Shown: positions 35,520 to 45,245 of the stretch, piece after piece
Layout: every line of letters begins with the position of its first letter
Numbering within the stretch: position 1 is the first letter of the stretch
The notes under the pieces: model-generated
What the model was told of the DNA's origin: nothing
The model's database searches: none
Seen by the model: only the letters and a program-made list of their open reading frames with translations
Assembly (NCBI RefSeq): GCF_003594915.1
Contig: NZ_QZCS01000001.1
Span: 1-64,000 of the forward strand
DNA: 64,000 bases
Source of the DNA: Enterobacter chuandaensis
Lineage (GTDB): Bacteria > Pseudomonadota > Gammaproteobacteria > Enterobacterales > Enterobacteriaceae
Direction: 5' to 3'
Translations under genes and position numbers: made by a program

Positions 35520-36215
35520 ATGTTGTCCAGAAGAGTGCTGATTATTGAAGATGACGCCGATGCGGCTGGCGTGCTTGAAGCCTATTTACGTCGTGAAAAT
35601 TACGATGTCACCATTACCGGAGACGGCCTTTCCGGGCTGGATATGGCGCAGCGGTGGAAACCCGACCTCATCCTGCTGGACGTGATGCTGCCCGGGCTTA
35701 ACGGCACCGAAGTGCTGGCCGGACTGCGTCGTAAAAGCGATGTACCGGTGATCATGGTCACCGCCATGGGCGACACCCCCGATCGCATTGGTGCCCTGCG
35801 GTACGGTGCCGATGATTATGTTGTGAAACCCTATCATCCGGGAGAAGTCGTGGCTCGTGTACAGGCGGTGCTGCGACGCAGCAGTAAAAAAGAGACAGAC
35901 GACGAGATCCTTCGCTGGCAAACGCTGGAGGTGGATGTGGCCGCCATTGTGGCGAGCGTGGATAACGGCGGCGACGCGCCCGTGATGCTCGATCTTACGC
36001 CAACGGAATTCTCGCTTCTGGCAACGCTGCTGCGCTCTCCCGCACGCCCCTTTTCCCGTCAGTACCTGCTGGAACACTGTCTGCCGGAAAGCGAGGCGCT
36101 GGAGCGCGTGGTGGACACCCATATTTATAACCTGCGTAAAAAACTCGAAGCGGCGGGTATTTCCGGCGTGTTGATTAACGTTCGCGGCGTAGGATACAGG
36201 TTCAGACAACCATGA
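35520..36215 (+). CDS. OmpR-family response regulator, AdeR/BaeR-like
   Basis: A 231-residue response regulator with a receiver domain (D54 in LLDVMLPGLNG, T81, K103 in VVKPYHPGEVVARVQAVLRRS) and an OmpR-type winged helix ending INVRGVGYRFRQP. Its layout and wording resemble AdeR of Acinetobacter (pump regulator) and BaeR. I chose the ATG at 35520, with AAGG 8 bases upstream; a GTG at 35493 is less likely. It overlaps the kinase gene by 4 bases (ATGA). Adjacent targets are the divergent mipA-like gene and the downstream RND operon. Confidence 0.9.
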   Translation: MLSRRVLIIEDDADAAGVLEAYLRRENYDVTITGDGLSGLDMAQRWKPDLILLDVMLPGLNGTEVLAGLRRKSDVPVIMVTAMGDTPDRIGALRYGADDYVVKPYHPGEVVARVQAVLRRSSKKETDDEILRWQTLEVDVAAIVASVDNGGDAPVMLDLTPTEFSLLATLLRSPARPFSRQYLLEHCLPESEALERVVDTHIYNLRKKLEAAGISGVLINVRGVGYRFRQP

Positions 36216-37408
36216 TAAAAAACCGACACTCCTCTCTCTGGCGCTGGATTTGCGCGCGTATCCTGGCGCTGGCCATCGGCAGCGTGATCGTCATTGCCAC
36301 CTGCATGTGGCTACGTTATGCGGTACAGAACTACTGGATAATGGGCAGAATGCCAGCGGCGGTCCGGCAGGAATTTCTGACGCTCAGCCAGAACCCACAG
36401 GCCGATCCGGCCCGCTTCCACAGCATTGTGGATACCTGGTGGGGGCTGAGTTATTCCACGCCATCCATCGCCTCTGCGGACTGGGTTACGGTGGCCCTGC
36501 TGGTGCTGGTGATGATCCCGTTTATTGTGGTGATGGGGTTAAAACACGCCCGACCGCTGGCGCTGCAGTTCAGCCGTCTTCGCGATGCCGCCAAAGATGT
36601 CGCCGACGGGCAGTTTGGCCGTCAGGCGGAACTGGTCAAGGATGCGCCAGCGGAAATGGTCAGCTTTGCAAACGACTTTAACTCCATGACGGGGCAACTC
36701 GCCCGCTATGAAAAAGAGCTCCGCGCCTCGCACGTCGCGATGGCGCACGAGCTGCGCTCGCCCCTGACGGCCGCCATTGGTCGTCTGCAGGGCATGTTGG
36801 ACGGTGTGTTTGATGCCAGCCCGGTGCAGCTGGGAATGGTGATGAAACAGCTTCAGCATCTCAATCGCCTGACCGATGAGCTTCACCTTCTCTCGTTAGC
36901 GGACGCGGGAAATCTGGTGCTGGAAGAGCAGGCCTTTTCTCTGGATGAGCTGATTCAGGAGCGGGCGGCCTGGATCATGCCGCAGGCCGAAGCGCATCAT
37001 TTTACGATTACGCTGCGTAACCCGCGTACGTGCCCGTTCAGAGGCGATGCGTTCCGCATGGGGCAGGTATTTACTATCCTTATGGAAAATGCACTACGCT
37101 ACGGGCGCGAAGGCGGCCATCTTGAGGTGGCGCTGCACTACGCCAGCGGGCATTACGCCATTGAATTTCACGATGACGGACCTGGCGTATCCCCCCAGTT
37201 CTTACCGGACATGTTTAGGCGCTTTAGCCGTGAGGAGCAGTCCCGCGCGCGGCATTCCGGCGGCAGCGGCCTCGGTTTGTCTATCGCCCGGGCGATTTGT
37301 CAGGCACATGGGGGCACGATCGAGGCCTCATTACCGGAAACGGGCGGCCTTGCGGTGCGTATTTTGTTACCCTGGCAGCCGTCCGGTAATGAAAATATCC
37401 ACTCTTGA
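36212..37408 (+). CDS. Sensor histidine kinase, AdeS/BaeS-like
   Basis: A 398-residue histidine kinase. Two membrane segments (about 15-35 and 91-110) flank a short periplasmic loop of roughly 55 residues. A HAMP region follows, then the H box MAHELRSPLTAA with H179, an N box (ILMENALRYGREGG) and G boxes DDGPGV and GSGLGLSIARA, all intact. The small periplasmic loop suggests sensing of membrane or envelope state. It is coupled to the regulator by ATGA and lies 78 bases before the pump adaptor gene. Confidence 0.9.
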   Translation: MIKNRHSSLWRWICARILALAIGSVIVIATCMWLRYAVQNYWIMGRMPAAVRQEFLTLSQNPQADPARFHSIVDTWWGLSYSTPSIASADWVTVALLVLVMIPFIVVMGLKHARPLALQFSRLRDAAKDVADGQFGRQAELVKDAPAEMVSFANDFNSMTGQLARYEKELRASHVAMAHELRSPLTAAIGRLQGMLDGVFDASPVQLGMVMKQLQHLNRLTDELHLLSLADAGNLVLEEQAFSLDELIQERAAWIMPQAEAHHFTITLRNPRTCPFRGDAFRMGQVFTILMENALRYGREGGHLEVALHYASGHYAIEFHDDGPGVSPQFLPDMFRRFSREEQSRARHSGGSGLGLSIARAICQAHGGTIEASLPETGGLAVRILLPWQPSGNENIHS

Positions 37409-37486
37409 TAAACCCTTGACAGAACATCGAATCTTTCTCGACGTAGCGCGCATTTAATAACGCCCTCATTTTTATGGAGCGGCGTT

Positions 37487-38635
37487 ATGTCAGACGAATT
37501 TGTTCTCTCCCTCCGCCACTGCCTGCACCATCTGTACGGCGTGGCGCGCACTCTTTCCTGGGTAAATTTTCTCCCTCTGGTCCTGCTCGCGCTGGTGATT
37601 TTTCCGCTCACCGGCTGCGGTGACAAACAGGAAAACAAGCCTGCCCCTGTGCGTACGGTGCGCTACGTCGTCGTACGTACAGCCCAAACCCTCCCCGCGC
37701 TGGAAAGGACCGGTGAGATCCATGCCCGCGATGAAACGACGCTGAGCTTTCAAACCGGGGGGCGAATACTGACGCGCAGCGTTGATATTGGCGATCGGGT
37801 TAATGCCGGGCAGCTGCTGGCCACACTTGAAAATACCACCGGACAAAATCAGCTCGACAGCGCAACGGCCGACTATGAAGGGGCCAAAGCCTCAGCGCAG
37901 GTTGCCGCGCTTAACGTCAGCCGAATGCAAAAGCTCATGCCGACGGGTGCAATAGCCCGCACGCAACTCGACAGCGCTCGCGCGGACTGGCTTGTCGCCC
38001 GTGCGCGATTAAAAAGCAGCGAGGCCGCGTGGCGTAACGCCCGCGAAAGCCTTGGCTGGACGCGCCTTATCGCACCACAAACCGGCACGATCACCGAGGT
38101 GAGCGCCTCTGCGGGCCAGGTTGTCAGCGCGGGACAGACGGTGCTTACGCTGGCAACCGGCGAAGCCCGCGACGTAGCGTTTGATATCGCCACGCCCGAT
38201 GCGATACCGCCGCTGGATAAGGCGGAATTGCGGGTTTCCCTGCTCAGCGACCCGTCGGTACAGGCATCTGCCGTGCTGCGGGATATCACCCCGCAGGCCG
38301 ATCCTCAGACCCGCACCTGGCGCGTCAGAGCCACCCTGATAAACCCGCCAGCGGCGATAGCCCTGGGTGCCAGCGTCACCGTCACCCTGCCCTCGACTGG
38401 CCCGCGAGGTTACGTCATTCCCGCATCGGCGCTGAGCCGAACAGGCGATAGACCGGCGGTGTTCGTGATTAATCCGCATTCGCAGGCGCAGCTGCGCGCG
38501 GTGGTGCCTGCCTGCTATACGGCCTCCTCGGTGATTATCGCCTCCGGCCTTGAGCCAGGCGACCGGGTGATTACGGCTGGCGTGAGCAAACTCCGTTCCG
38601 GAGAGCCAGTGGTACCCGGGGAGGTTCAGCCATGA
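37487..38635 (+). CDS. RND efflux periplasmic adaptor lipoprotein
   Basis: A 382-residue membrane-fusion protein. The N-terminus has an unusually long lead (about 25 polar residues) before the hydrophobic stretch and lipobox LTGC with C44. Then come the two lipoyl half-motifs (GGRILTRSVDIGDRVNAGQLLATLE and WTRLIAPQTGTITEVSASAGQVV), an alpha hairpin between, and the beta barrel. TGGAGC precedes the ATG. The last four bases overlap the start of the pump gene (ATGA). It is not closely similar to OqxA or AcrA. The long n-region could mean the true start is further in, but I see no better codon. Confidence 0.85.
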   Translation: MSDEFVLSLRHCLHHLYGVARTLSWVNFLPLVLLALVIFPLTGCGDKQENKPAPVRTVRYVVVRTAQTLPALERTGEIHARDETTLSFQTGGRILTRSVDIGDRVNAGQLLATLENTTGQNQLDSATADYEGAKASAQVAALNVSRMQKLMPTGAIARTQLDSARADWLVARARLKSSEAAWRNARESLGWTRLIAPQTGTITEVSASAGQVVSAGQTVLTLATGEARDVAFDIATPDAIPPLDKAELRVSLLSDPSVQASAVLRDITPQADPQTRTWRVRATLINPPAAIALGASVTVTLPSTGPRGYVIPASALSRTGDRPAVFVINPHSQAQLRAVVPACYTASSVIIASGLEPGDRVITAGVSKLRSGEPVVPGEVQP

Positions 38636-41600
38636 ACACGAAACCGGAAGCGAAATTTAACCTGTCCGCATGGGCGCTTAACCATCAGCAGATGGTCAGT
38701 TTCTTCATGCTGCTGATCGTGGCGATGGGCGTGTTCTGCTACGAAAAACTGCCGCGTAATGAAGACCCGGCTTTTACCATTAAAACGGCGGTCGTCTCCG
38801 CGCAGTGGCCGGGCGCGTCCGTAACGGATACCACCCGTCTGCTGACCGATACGCTTGAAAAAAAGCTGCAGGAAACGCCCTGGCTTGATTATCTCGAAAG
38901 TGAAACCCGCGCCGGGAGCACCGTTATCCATGTGAATCTTCGCGACGATACCCCGCCGCAAAAGGTGCAGGACATCTGGTATCAGATCCGCAAAAAAATG
39001 CAGGACATCGCGCCGTCTTTACCGGAAGGCGTTCAGGGCCCGGCCGTGAACGACGAATTTGACGATACGTTCGGCACGATTTACGGCTTTATTCCCGACG
39101 GCTACACCTTACGGGAAGTGCGGGACCGCGTTGAGACAATACGTCGTGAGCTCGCCTCCTTGCCAGATATCGGCAAAACCACCCTGCTGGGCGAACAGCA
39201 GGATCAGATGGTTCTCGCCTTTTCTCCGGCCCGCCTGGCGGGTATGGGGCTGGATATTCAGGCGGTCGCCGATGCGCTGCGGGCGCAAAACGCGGTTGTC
39301 CCGGCTGGCGTTATGCGTACCGGGCAGGAGAACATCGCGATCAAGGTCAGCGGGGCGCTCACGTCCGAAGAGAGTTTACGCGCCGTCACGCTGCACATTA
39401 ACAATCGCTATATTCCGCTGACCGATATCGCCACCGTCACCCGGGAAGCCGCCGAGCCGCCGGCCCCCGCGTACCGGGTAAACGGCAAACCGGCCATCGG
39501 GCTGGCGGTGTCAATGGCGCCAACGGGCAACATGCTGCGTTTTGGCGCCGCGCTGAACGCCAGAATGACAGTCCTCAGCGCCGGGCTGCCGCACGGTATT
39601 GAGATGGTGAAAGTTGCCGATCAGTCGGCGGTGGTCAGTGACGCGGTAAGTGGTTTTGTCCGGGTGCTTATTGAAGCGGTTGTTATCGTGCTGGCGGTTT
39701 CATTTGTCTCGCTGGGTTTGCGGGCGGGGCTGGTGGTGGCTGCGGCCATTCCGCTGGTGCTCGCCATGACGTTTGCCGGCATGATGCTCGCCGGCATCGG
39801 GCTTCAGCGTATCTCGCTTGGGGCGCTGATCATTGCGCTGGGTCTGCTGGTGGATGACGCCATGATCGCCGTCGAAACGATGGTCTCCCGACTGGAAGCC
39901 GGGGATTCCCGTCGGCATGCGGCCACCCATGCATTCAAAACGACGGCCTTCCCGATGCTCACCGGAACCCTGGTGATGATTGCCGGGTTTATTCCCGTTG
40001 GTTTTGCAGCCTCCAGCGCTGGTGAATACTGTTTTTCCCTGTTTGCGGTAGTGCTGATTGCCCTGCTCTGCTCCTGGGTTGTCGCGATCCTGTTTTCGCC
40101 GCTGACGGGCACGTGGCTGTTGCCGGAGAAGGTCAGACATCGCGCGGCAGGCCCTGGAAGGATCGCGCGCGGGTACGGGCGGCTTTTAGGGCTGGCGCTA
40201 CGTCACCGGCTCGCCACCGTGCTGATTGCGCTTTCCGCGCTGGGGCTGTCCGTGTACGGCACGACGTTTATGCAGGGTGAGTTCTTCCCCGCGTCGGACC
40301 GGCCTGAGCTGCTGGTCAGCCTGACGCTTCCGGCCAACGCGTCGCAGCCCGAAACGTTAAGAGAGGTGGAAAAGCTGGAACACGCGCTGGCCGGCAACAG
40401 CAATATCGAGCGCTACTCGACGTACGTCGGGTCAGGAGCCATCCGTTTTTACCTGCCGATGGACGTGCTGCTGGAAAATGAAAACATCGCCCAGGTTGTG
40501 GTGGTGGCGAAGGATCTTCAGGCGCGGGATCGTCTGCATGGGCAGTTGAACAGGCTGCTGGCGGCGCAGTTTAGCGACATCATCACGCGCGTGTCGCCCC
40601 TGGAGCTTGGGCCGCCCGTCGGCTGGCCAATCAAATACCGGGTGAGCGGGCCTGATTATCTGCAGGTCCGGGCGCTTGCGAACCGTCTGGCCGACGCGAT
40701 TGGCCAATCGCCGCTGTCGCGCGAGGTTAACCAGACGGCCGGAGAGCCGGAGAGGATCATTACTCTGAAGGTGAATCAGACGGCGGCCAGGGCGGCAGGA
40801 ATATCGTCAGAAACTCTCGCCCGCACCTTGAATACCTTCTGGTCCGGCAGCGTTGTCACCTCGGTCAGGGATAACGATCGCCTTGTCGACGTGGTGCTGC
40901 GGGCCACGGACAATGAACGTCACAGCACCGCCACCCTCTCCTCGCTGACCGTTCAGGGGAATGACGGTAAAAAAATTCCGCTCAGCGCCGTCGCGACGCC
41001 GGTCTGGAGCGTGGACGATCCGGTCATCTGGCGTCGACAGCGGTTGCCTTTTATTACGGTGCAAACTGACCTTGCGCCGGGGCTGAGGGCCGAAGCGGTA
41101 TCGGCGGCGCTGCGTCCGGCGATCGACACGCTGCGCGCGGAGCTGCCTGCCGGTTACAGCATAGAAGAAGGCGGCGCGGTTGCCGAATCAGATAAGGGGA
41201 ACAGCTCCGTTTTTAGCGTTCTTCCGGTGACGCTTGTCATCATGTTGATGCTGCTGATGCTTCAGTTGCGCCGATATTCCCGGATGCTGCTGGCGCTTCT
41301 GATGGCCCCGTTTGGTTTACCGGGGATCGTGCTGGCTATGCTGCCCGGCGGCACGCCGATGGGATTTGTCGCGCTGCTGGGCGTCATCGCCCTGGCGGGG
41401 ATGATCGTGCGTAACGCGGTGATACTGATTAGCGAAGTAGACAGTAATCTTGCTCAGGGGATGGCAAACGATGCCGCGATTGTGACGGCTGCGGAGCATC
41501 GGGCCAGGCCCATCTGTCTGACCGCCTGCGCCGCCATTCTGGGCATGATCCCGATCTCTCATCAGGTATTCTGGGGGCCAATGGCCTATGCGATTATCGG

Positions 41601-41703
41601 CGGGCTGCTGGTCGCGACGCTGGTAACGCTGACCGTATTACCCGCGTCGTTTAGCCTGCTGTTACAGTGGGGGACTCAGCGCAAAGCCGCAGAAGAAAGG
41701 TGA
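38632..41703 (+). CDS. RND efflux pump inner-membrane subunit (TriC/MexK-like group)
   Basis: A 1023-residue HAE-type RND transporter, a proton-driven exporter forming a trimer. Helix 4 has D408 and D409 (LLVDDAMIAVETM), the proton-relay pair. Helix 10, however, reads AGMIVRNAVILI with R927 where AcrB and OqxB have lysine. N-terminal features (FNLSAWALNHQQMVSFFMLL, KLPRNEDPAFTIKTAVV) point to the TriC/MexK-like branch rather than AcrB/OqxB. No outer-membrane channel gene follows, so it would use TolC or another. The operon has its own AdeRS-like control genes upstream. Substrate range is unknown. Confidence 0.9.
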   Translation: MNTKPEAKFNLSAWALNHQQMVSFFMLLIVAMGVFCYEKLPRNEDPAFTIKTAVVSAQWPGASVTDTTRLLTDTLEKKLQETPWLDYLESETRAGSTVIHVNLRDDTPPQKVQDIWYQIRKKMQDIAPSLPEGVQGPAVNDEFDDTFGTIYGFIPDGYTLREVRDRVETIRRELASLPDIGKTTLLGEQQDQMVLAFSPARLAGMGLDIQAVADALRAQNAVVPAGVMRTGQENIAIKVSGALTSEESLRAVTLHINNRYIPLTDIATVTREAAEPPAPAYRVNGKPAIGLAVSMAPTGNMLRFGAALNARMTVLSAGLPHGIEMVKVADQSAVVSDAVSGFVRVLIEAVVIVLAVSFVSLGLRAGLVVAAAIPLVLAMTFAGMMLAGIGLQRISLGALIIALGLLVDDAMIAVETMVSRLEAGDSRRHAATHAFKTTAFPMLTGTLVMIAGFIPVGFAASSAGEYCFSLFAVVLIALLCSWVVAILFSPLTGTWLLPEKVRHRAAGPGRIARGYGRLLGLALRHRLATVLIALSALGLSVYGTTFMQGEFFPASDRPELLVSLTLPANASQPETLREVEKLEHALAGNSNIERYSTYVGSGAIRFYLPMDVLLENENIAQVVVVAKDLQARDRLHGQLNRLLAAQFSDIITRVSPLELGPPVGWPIKYRVSGPDYLQVRALANRLADAIGQSPLSREVNQTAGEPERIITLKVNQTAARAAGISSETLARTLNTFWSGSVVTSVRDNDRLVDVVLRATDNERHSTATLSSLTVQGNDGKKIPLSAVATPVWSVDDPVIWRRQRLPFITVQTDLAPGLRAEAVSAALRPAIDTLRAELPAGYSIEEGGAVAESDKGNSSVFSVLPVTLVIMLMLLMLQLRRYSRMLLALLMAPFGLPGIVLAMLPGGTPMGFVALLGVIALAGMIVRNAVILISEVDSNLAQGMANDAAIVTAAEHRARPICLTACAAILGMIPISHQVFWGPMAYAIIGGLLVATLVTLTVLPASFSLLLQWGTQRKAAEER

Positions 41704-41897
41704 GCTGAGGCTCAATCGTTCCCCGGCAGATTACGCAGCAGTCAGCGCAAAACGGTTCCTCAGGATCCGGGGGATCTCATCCTCCGTCAACTGCTGCGGC
41801 TAAACTGCGCAAACGAACCCACGCCTCGCCTGCTGAATGCCATGGAACGGATTGGCGCGCGGTGTCATGAACGGGCGGCTCCTCTCCGGTGGCAGTT

Positions 41898-42782
41898 TTA
41901 CACTAAACTTTCCAGCCACTCGGTAAAGGCCCGTACCTTGCGGGAGAGATGACGGTGTGGATAGAGAAGCGACAATTTACGATCCGGGGAGCGATGCTCC
42001 GGTAACACTTCAACCAGTTGGCCGCGGTCAATATAGGGCTGCAGAAAAAGATTCATTCCCTGTATTAACCCTAACCCGGCCAGGCCCGCCGCGATGTAGG
42101 CTTCGGAGTTATCCACGACCAGCTTGCCGGGCAGCGTTATTTCCGCAATGCCTTCTGGCGTAGTAAACGTCCAGGGTTGAATTTTTCTGCTGTTGTTATT
42201 AATCCAGTTGATGGCCTGATGTTTGTATAAATCATCCAGCGTTTCTGGCGTACCGTGTTTTGCCAGCCAGGCCGGGCTGGCACAGGTCGTGATGTTAATG
42301 TTCCCGATTTTGCGCGCGACATAGTCACCATCGTCCAGTTCCCCCACTCGCAGCACGCAGTCCAGGCCATCGCGCAGCATATCCCGACGGCGGTCAGAGC
42401 TGCTCAGTATGATGTCGATTTCAGGATGCTGCCGATAAAAATCCGGCAGGTTGGGTATGACCCTCAGCGCCGCAAAAGCGATGGGCATATCCACCCGCAA
42501 CTGACCGTGTATTGCCCGGCCAGTGCCAAACGACTCCAGTAAATCGTCCGCCTGCGCCAGCAGGGGTTTACTTCGACGATAAAACGCCTCGCCGTCCGGC
42601 GTCAGGCTAATCCGCCGCGTTGTTCTCTGCAGCAAACGCGTGCCGCTGTGCTGCTCCAGATGCTGTAACGCTTTGGTGACCGCCGGACGGTGGATCTGCA
42701 GATTTTCCGCCGCCTGGGTCAGGCTGCCCGACTCGACAATTTCAATGAAAACTCTAATTGATTCAAAGAGATTTAGTTGCAT
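41898..42782 (-). CDS. LysR-type transcriptional regulator
   Basis: A 294-residue LysR regulator of the CrgA-like branch, with winged helix GSLTQAAENLQIHRPAVTKALQHLEQHSG and RTTRRISLTPDGEAFYRR, and a C-terminal effector domain ending LSLLYPHRHLSRKVRAFTEWLES. It is divergent from the nitronate-monooxygenase-like gene at 42919, 136 bases away, its probable target. Confidence 0.9.
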   Translation of the reverse strand: MQLNLFESIRVFIEIVESGSLTQAAENLQIHRPAVTKALQHLEQHSGTRLLQRTTRRISLTPDGEAFYRRSKPLLAQADDLLESFGTGRAIHGQLRVDMPIAFAALRVIPNLPDFYRQHPEIDIILSSSDRRRDMLRDGLDCVLRVGELDDGDYVARKIGNINITTCASPAWLAKHGTPETLDDLYKHQAINWINNNSRKIQPWTFTTPEGIAEITLPGKLVVDNSEAYIAAGLAGLGLIQGMNLFLQPYIDRGQLVEVLPEHRSPDRKLSLLYPHRHLSRKVRAFTEWLESLV

Positions 42783-42918
42783 TGGTTGTCTCTTTTTCCG
42801 TCACAGGAATGTCAGGATTATTACTTATTTTATAACAGTGATGAATCTTTTTGGCTGTTTTTCCTAACAATCTTCCGCCCTACACTCTCCTCCATTCAAA
42901 CGTGAGGAATGTTCTGCT

Positions 42919-43899
42919 ATGAAAAATAACCGTATCTGTCAGATCCTGGGTATCGGAAAGCCTGTTATTCAGGGGCCACTTTCCTGGCTCACCGATGCAA
43001 GGCTGGTCGCCGCCGTCAGCAATGCCGGAGGGCTCGGCGTGCTGGGGCCTAATGCCGGTTTAACCGCCGACACCGCGGTTTCCACGCCGGAAGAGACCGC
43101 CGAAAAAATGCGCGAAGAAATTCGCAAAACCAAACGGCTGACCGAAAAACCGTTTGGCGTGAACCTGATCCCCACGGCCGTTAATGACGTCTGGACTGGG
43201 CCTATCCTTCAGGTGGTGAAAGAAGAAGGCGTCAGAGCCGTTGTGTACACGGGCTATGGGGAAGGCAGCATTATTCCTGCGCTATTCAGTGAATTAAAAG
43301 AGGCGGGTATTGCCATTATCTACCGCGACATTAATCCCACCCCGGAAAACACCCGTCTCGCGGAAGACGCAGGGGCTGACATTATTGTGGCCACCGGTTT
43401 TGATGAAGGCGGTACCTTACCCGCAACGGCGCTTGGCACCTTTTCCATCGTGCCGCTGATTGCCGATGCCGTGAAGCACGTCCCGGTGATGGCTGCGGGC
43501 GGCATTACCGATAACCGCACCGCCAGAGCGGCGCATGCATTAGGTGCGGAAGGTGTGTTTGCCGGCTCGGTGTTTATCAGCACGGAAGAAAGCCGAGTGC
43601 CGCAGGAGGTCAAAGAAAAAATTGTTGCCGCCAACGGCCTGGACCTGCTGCTTTTCCGCACTGTCCCCCACTACTATCGTTCTCTCCCCGGCAAGCTGGC
43701 GGAAAAACTGGCGGCGATGGATAAAGCTGGCGCAAGCAATGAAGCGCTGGGCAAGGCGATGGGAGGATTACGGGGCCTGCGCCTGGGCATGCTGGAAAAT
43801 AATACCGATGAAGGTTATATCGCGCTCGGCACGGGGATCGGGAATATCCGCAGCGTGAGAAGCGTGGCTGAGGTTGTCGATGCGTTAACGGTTGAGTAA
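42919..43899 (+). CDS. Nitronate monooxygenase / 2-nitropropane dioxygenase-like flavoprotein
   Basis: A 326-residue TIM-barrel FMN protein of the nitronate-monooxygenase family (IQGPLSWLTDARLVAAVSNAGGLGVLGPN; MAAGGITDNRTARAAHALGAEGVFAGSVF). In classical enzymes the active-site segment reads EAGGH; here it is TGFDEGGTLPATALG, so the catalytic histidine is missing. It may therefore be an NAD(P)H:flavin or quinone oxidoreductase rather than a true nitronate oxidase. GTGAGGAATG precedes the start. Divergent from its likely LysR regulator. Confidence 0.85.
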   Translation: MKNNRICQILGIGKPVIQGPLSWLTDARLVAAVSNAGGLGVLGPNAGLTADTAVSTPEETAEKMREEIRKTKRLTEKPFGVNLIPTAVNDVWTGPILQVVKEEGVRAVVYTGYGEGSIIPALFSELKEAGIAIIYRDINPTPENTRLAEDAGADIIVATGFDEGGTLPATALGTFSIVPLIADAVKHVPVMAAGGITDNRTARAAHALGAEGVFAGSVFISTEESRVPQEVKEKIVAANGLDLLLFRTVPHYYRSLPGKLAEKLAAMDKAGASNEALGKAMGGLRGLRLGMLENNTDEGYIALGTGIGNIRSVRSVAEVVDALTVE

Positions 43900-43982
43900 G
43901 CCCTTAACCCTAATGCTATGGACGCTGCACAGAAGCGGCGTCCGTAAACCGTCTTCGGCTCTTTGTCACACATAGCCGCCTT

Positions 43983-45245
43983 TCATCTCGCTACCGGCAA
44001 ATCCGCGTACCGCGTCGTATAGGCCGGTGACAGCATCTCGCGTTTCATCGCCCAGGCTTTCTCAATCCCCTGCCCGGCAAACCATATTTTTCCTTTGCCG
44101 GAATGATTTACGCTGTCGATCGTCGCCATCAGCGCCGCGCTGTTGGCGCTCGGGCGGTTATCGTCAAACAAATTCAGTTGGGCAACGCCGCTGCTGAAAA
44201 AGTCTGCCAGCATCACCCCCGCTTTCATATAGCGATATCCGTCAAGCCAGATACGACCCAGCGCCTCCGTGGCGGCACGGATGATATCGCGCGAATCATT
44301 GGTGGGCGTCATCAGGGTGACGGAAGCCTGGTTGCCGTAATAAATTTCGTTGTCCGCGTGTGGGCTGGTGCGCACAAACACGCTGATAAAGCGGCAATAT
44401 TGATGCTCGCCGCGCAGTTTTTCCGCAGCACGTTCCGCATAGGCGCAAATGGCCTGATGCATCTCCTCGTATTGCGTTATACGGTGCCCAAACGAACGGC
44501 TACAGATAATTTGCTGCTTCGTGGGGGTAAACTCTTCCAGATCGAGGCAAGGCTCACCGCGAAGCTCGCGCGCCGTGCGCTCCATTACCACGTTAAAATG
44601 TTTGCGGATGACCCAGGATGACGCTTCCGCCAGCTCCAGCGCCGTGGTTATCCCCATCGCGTTAAGCTTTTTCGTGATGCGTCGTCCTACGCCCCACACC
44701 TCCTCCACCGGAACCTTCGCCAGCAGTTTACGCTGCCGTTCACGATCCGAGAGATCGACCACGCCACCGGTGGCTGACCACCGCTTCGCCGCATAGTTGG
44801 CCAGCTTCGCCAGCGTTTTGGTCGGCGCAATCCCGACGCCAACGGTTAAGCCCGTATTTTTAAAGACCTGCGTGCGCATCTGGTGGCCGAATGCGTCCAG
44901 CGACATGCAGTTGCTGACCCCCGAAACGTTCACGAATGCTTCATCAATGGAGTAGATCTCAATGGCCGGCGCGAGATCGGTCAGCGTCTGCATCACCCGG
45001 CTGCTGAGATCGGCATACAGCGCATAGTTCGAGCTAAAGACGTAAACCCGTGACGGATAACTCTTCTCTTTGAATTTAAAATAGGGTTCACCCATTTTTA
45101 TGCCGAACTGCTTTGCCTCCCGCGACAGCGAAATAATGCAGCCGTCGTTGTTGGACACCACCACGATGGGCTTATCCACCAGATCGGGGCGAAATACCCT
45201 CTCGCAGGAGGCATAGAAGCTATTTACATCAACCAGCGCGAACAT
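43983..45245 (-). CDS. umuC: UmuC, catalytic subunit of DNA polymerase V
   Basis: A 420-residue Y-family translesion polymerase. Catalytic acids are D6 ([13 protein letters not shown]) and D101-E102 ([12 protein letters not shown]), and a helix-hairpin-helix region follows. The beta-clamp motif QLNLF is near the C-terminus. I chose the ATG at 45245 (MFALVDVN), which overlaps umuD by 17 bases. With UmuD'2 it copies past damaged bases, raising mutation after SOS. It looks intact. Confidence 0.96.
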   Translation of the reverse strand: MFALVDVNSFYASCERVFRPDLVDKPIVVVSNNDGCIISLSREAKQFGIKMGEPYFKFKEKSYPSRVYVFSSNYALYADLSSRVMQTLTDLAPAIEIYSIDEAFVNVSGVSNCMSLDAFGHQMRTQVFKNTGLTVGVGIAPTKTLAKLANYAAKRWSATGGVVDLSDRERQRKLLAKVPVEEVWGVGRRITKKLNAMGITTALELAEASSWVIRKHFNVVMERTARELRGEPCLDLEEFTPTKQQIICSRSFGHRITQYEEMHQAICAYAERAAEKLRGEHQYCRFISVFVRTSPHADNEIYYGNQASVTLMTPTNDSRDIIRAATEALGRIWLDGYRYMKAGVMLADFFSSGVAQLNLFDDNRPSANSAALMATIDSVNHSGKGKIWFAGQGIEKAWAMKREMLSPAYTTRYADLPVAR

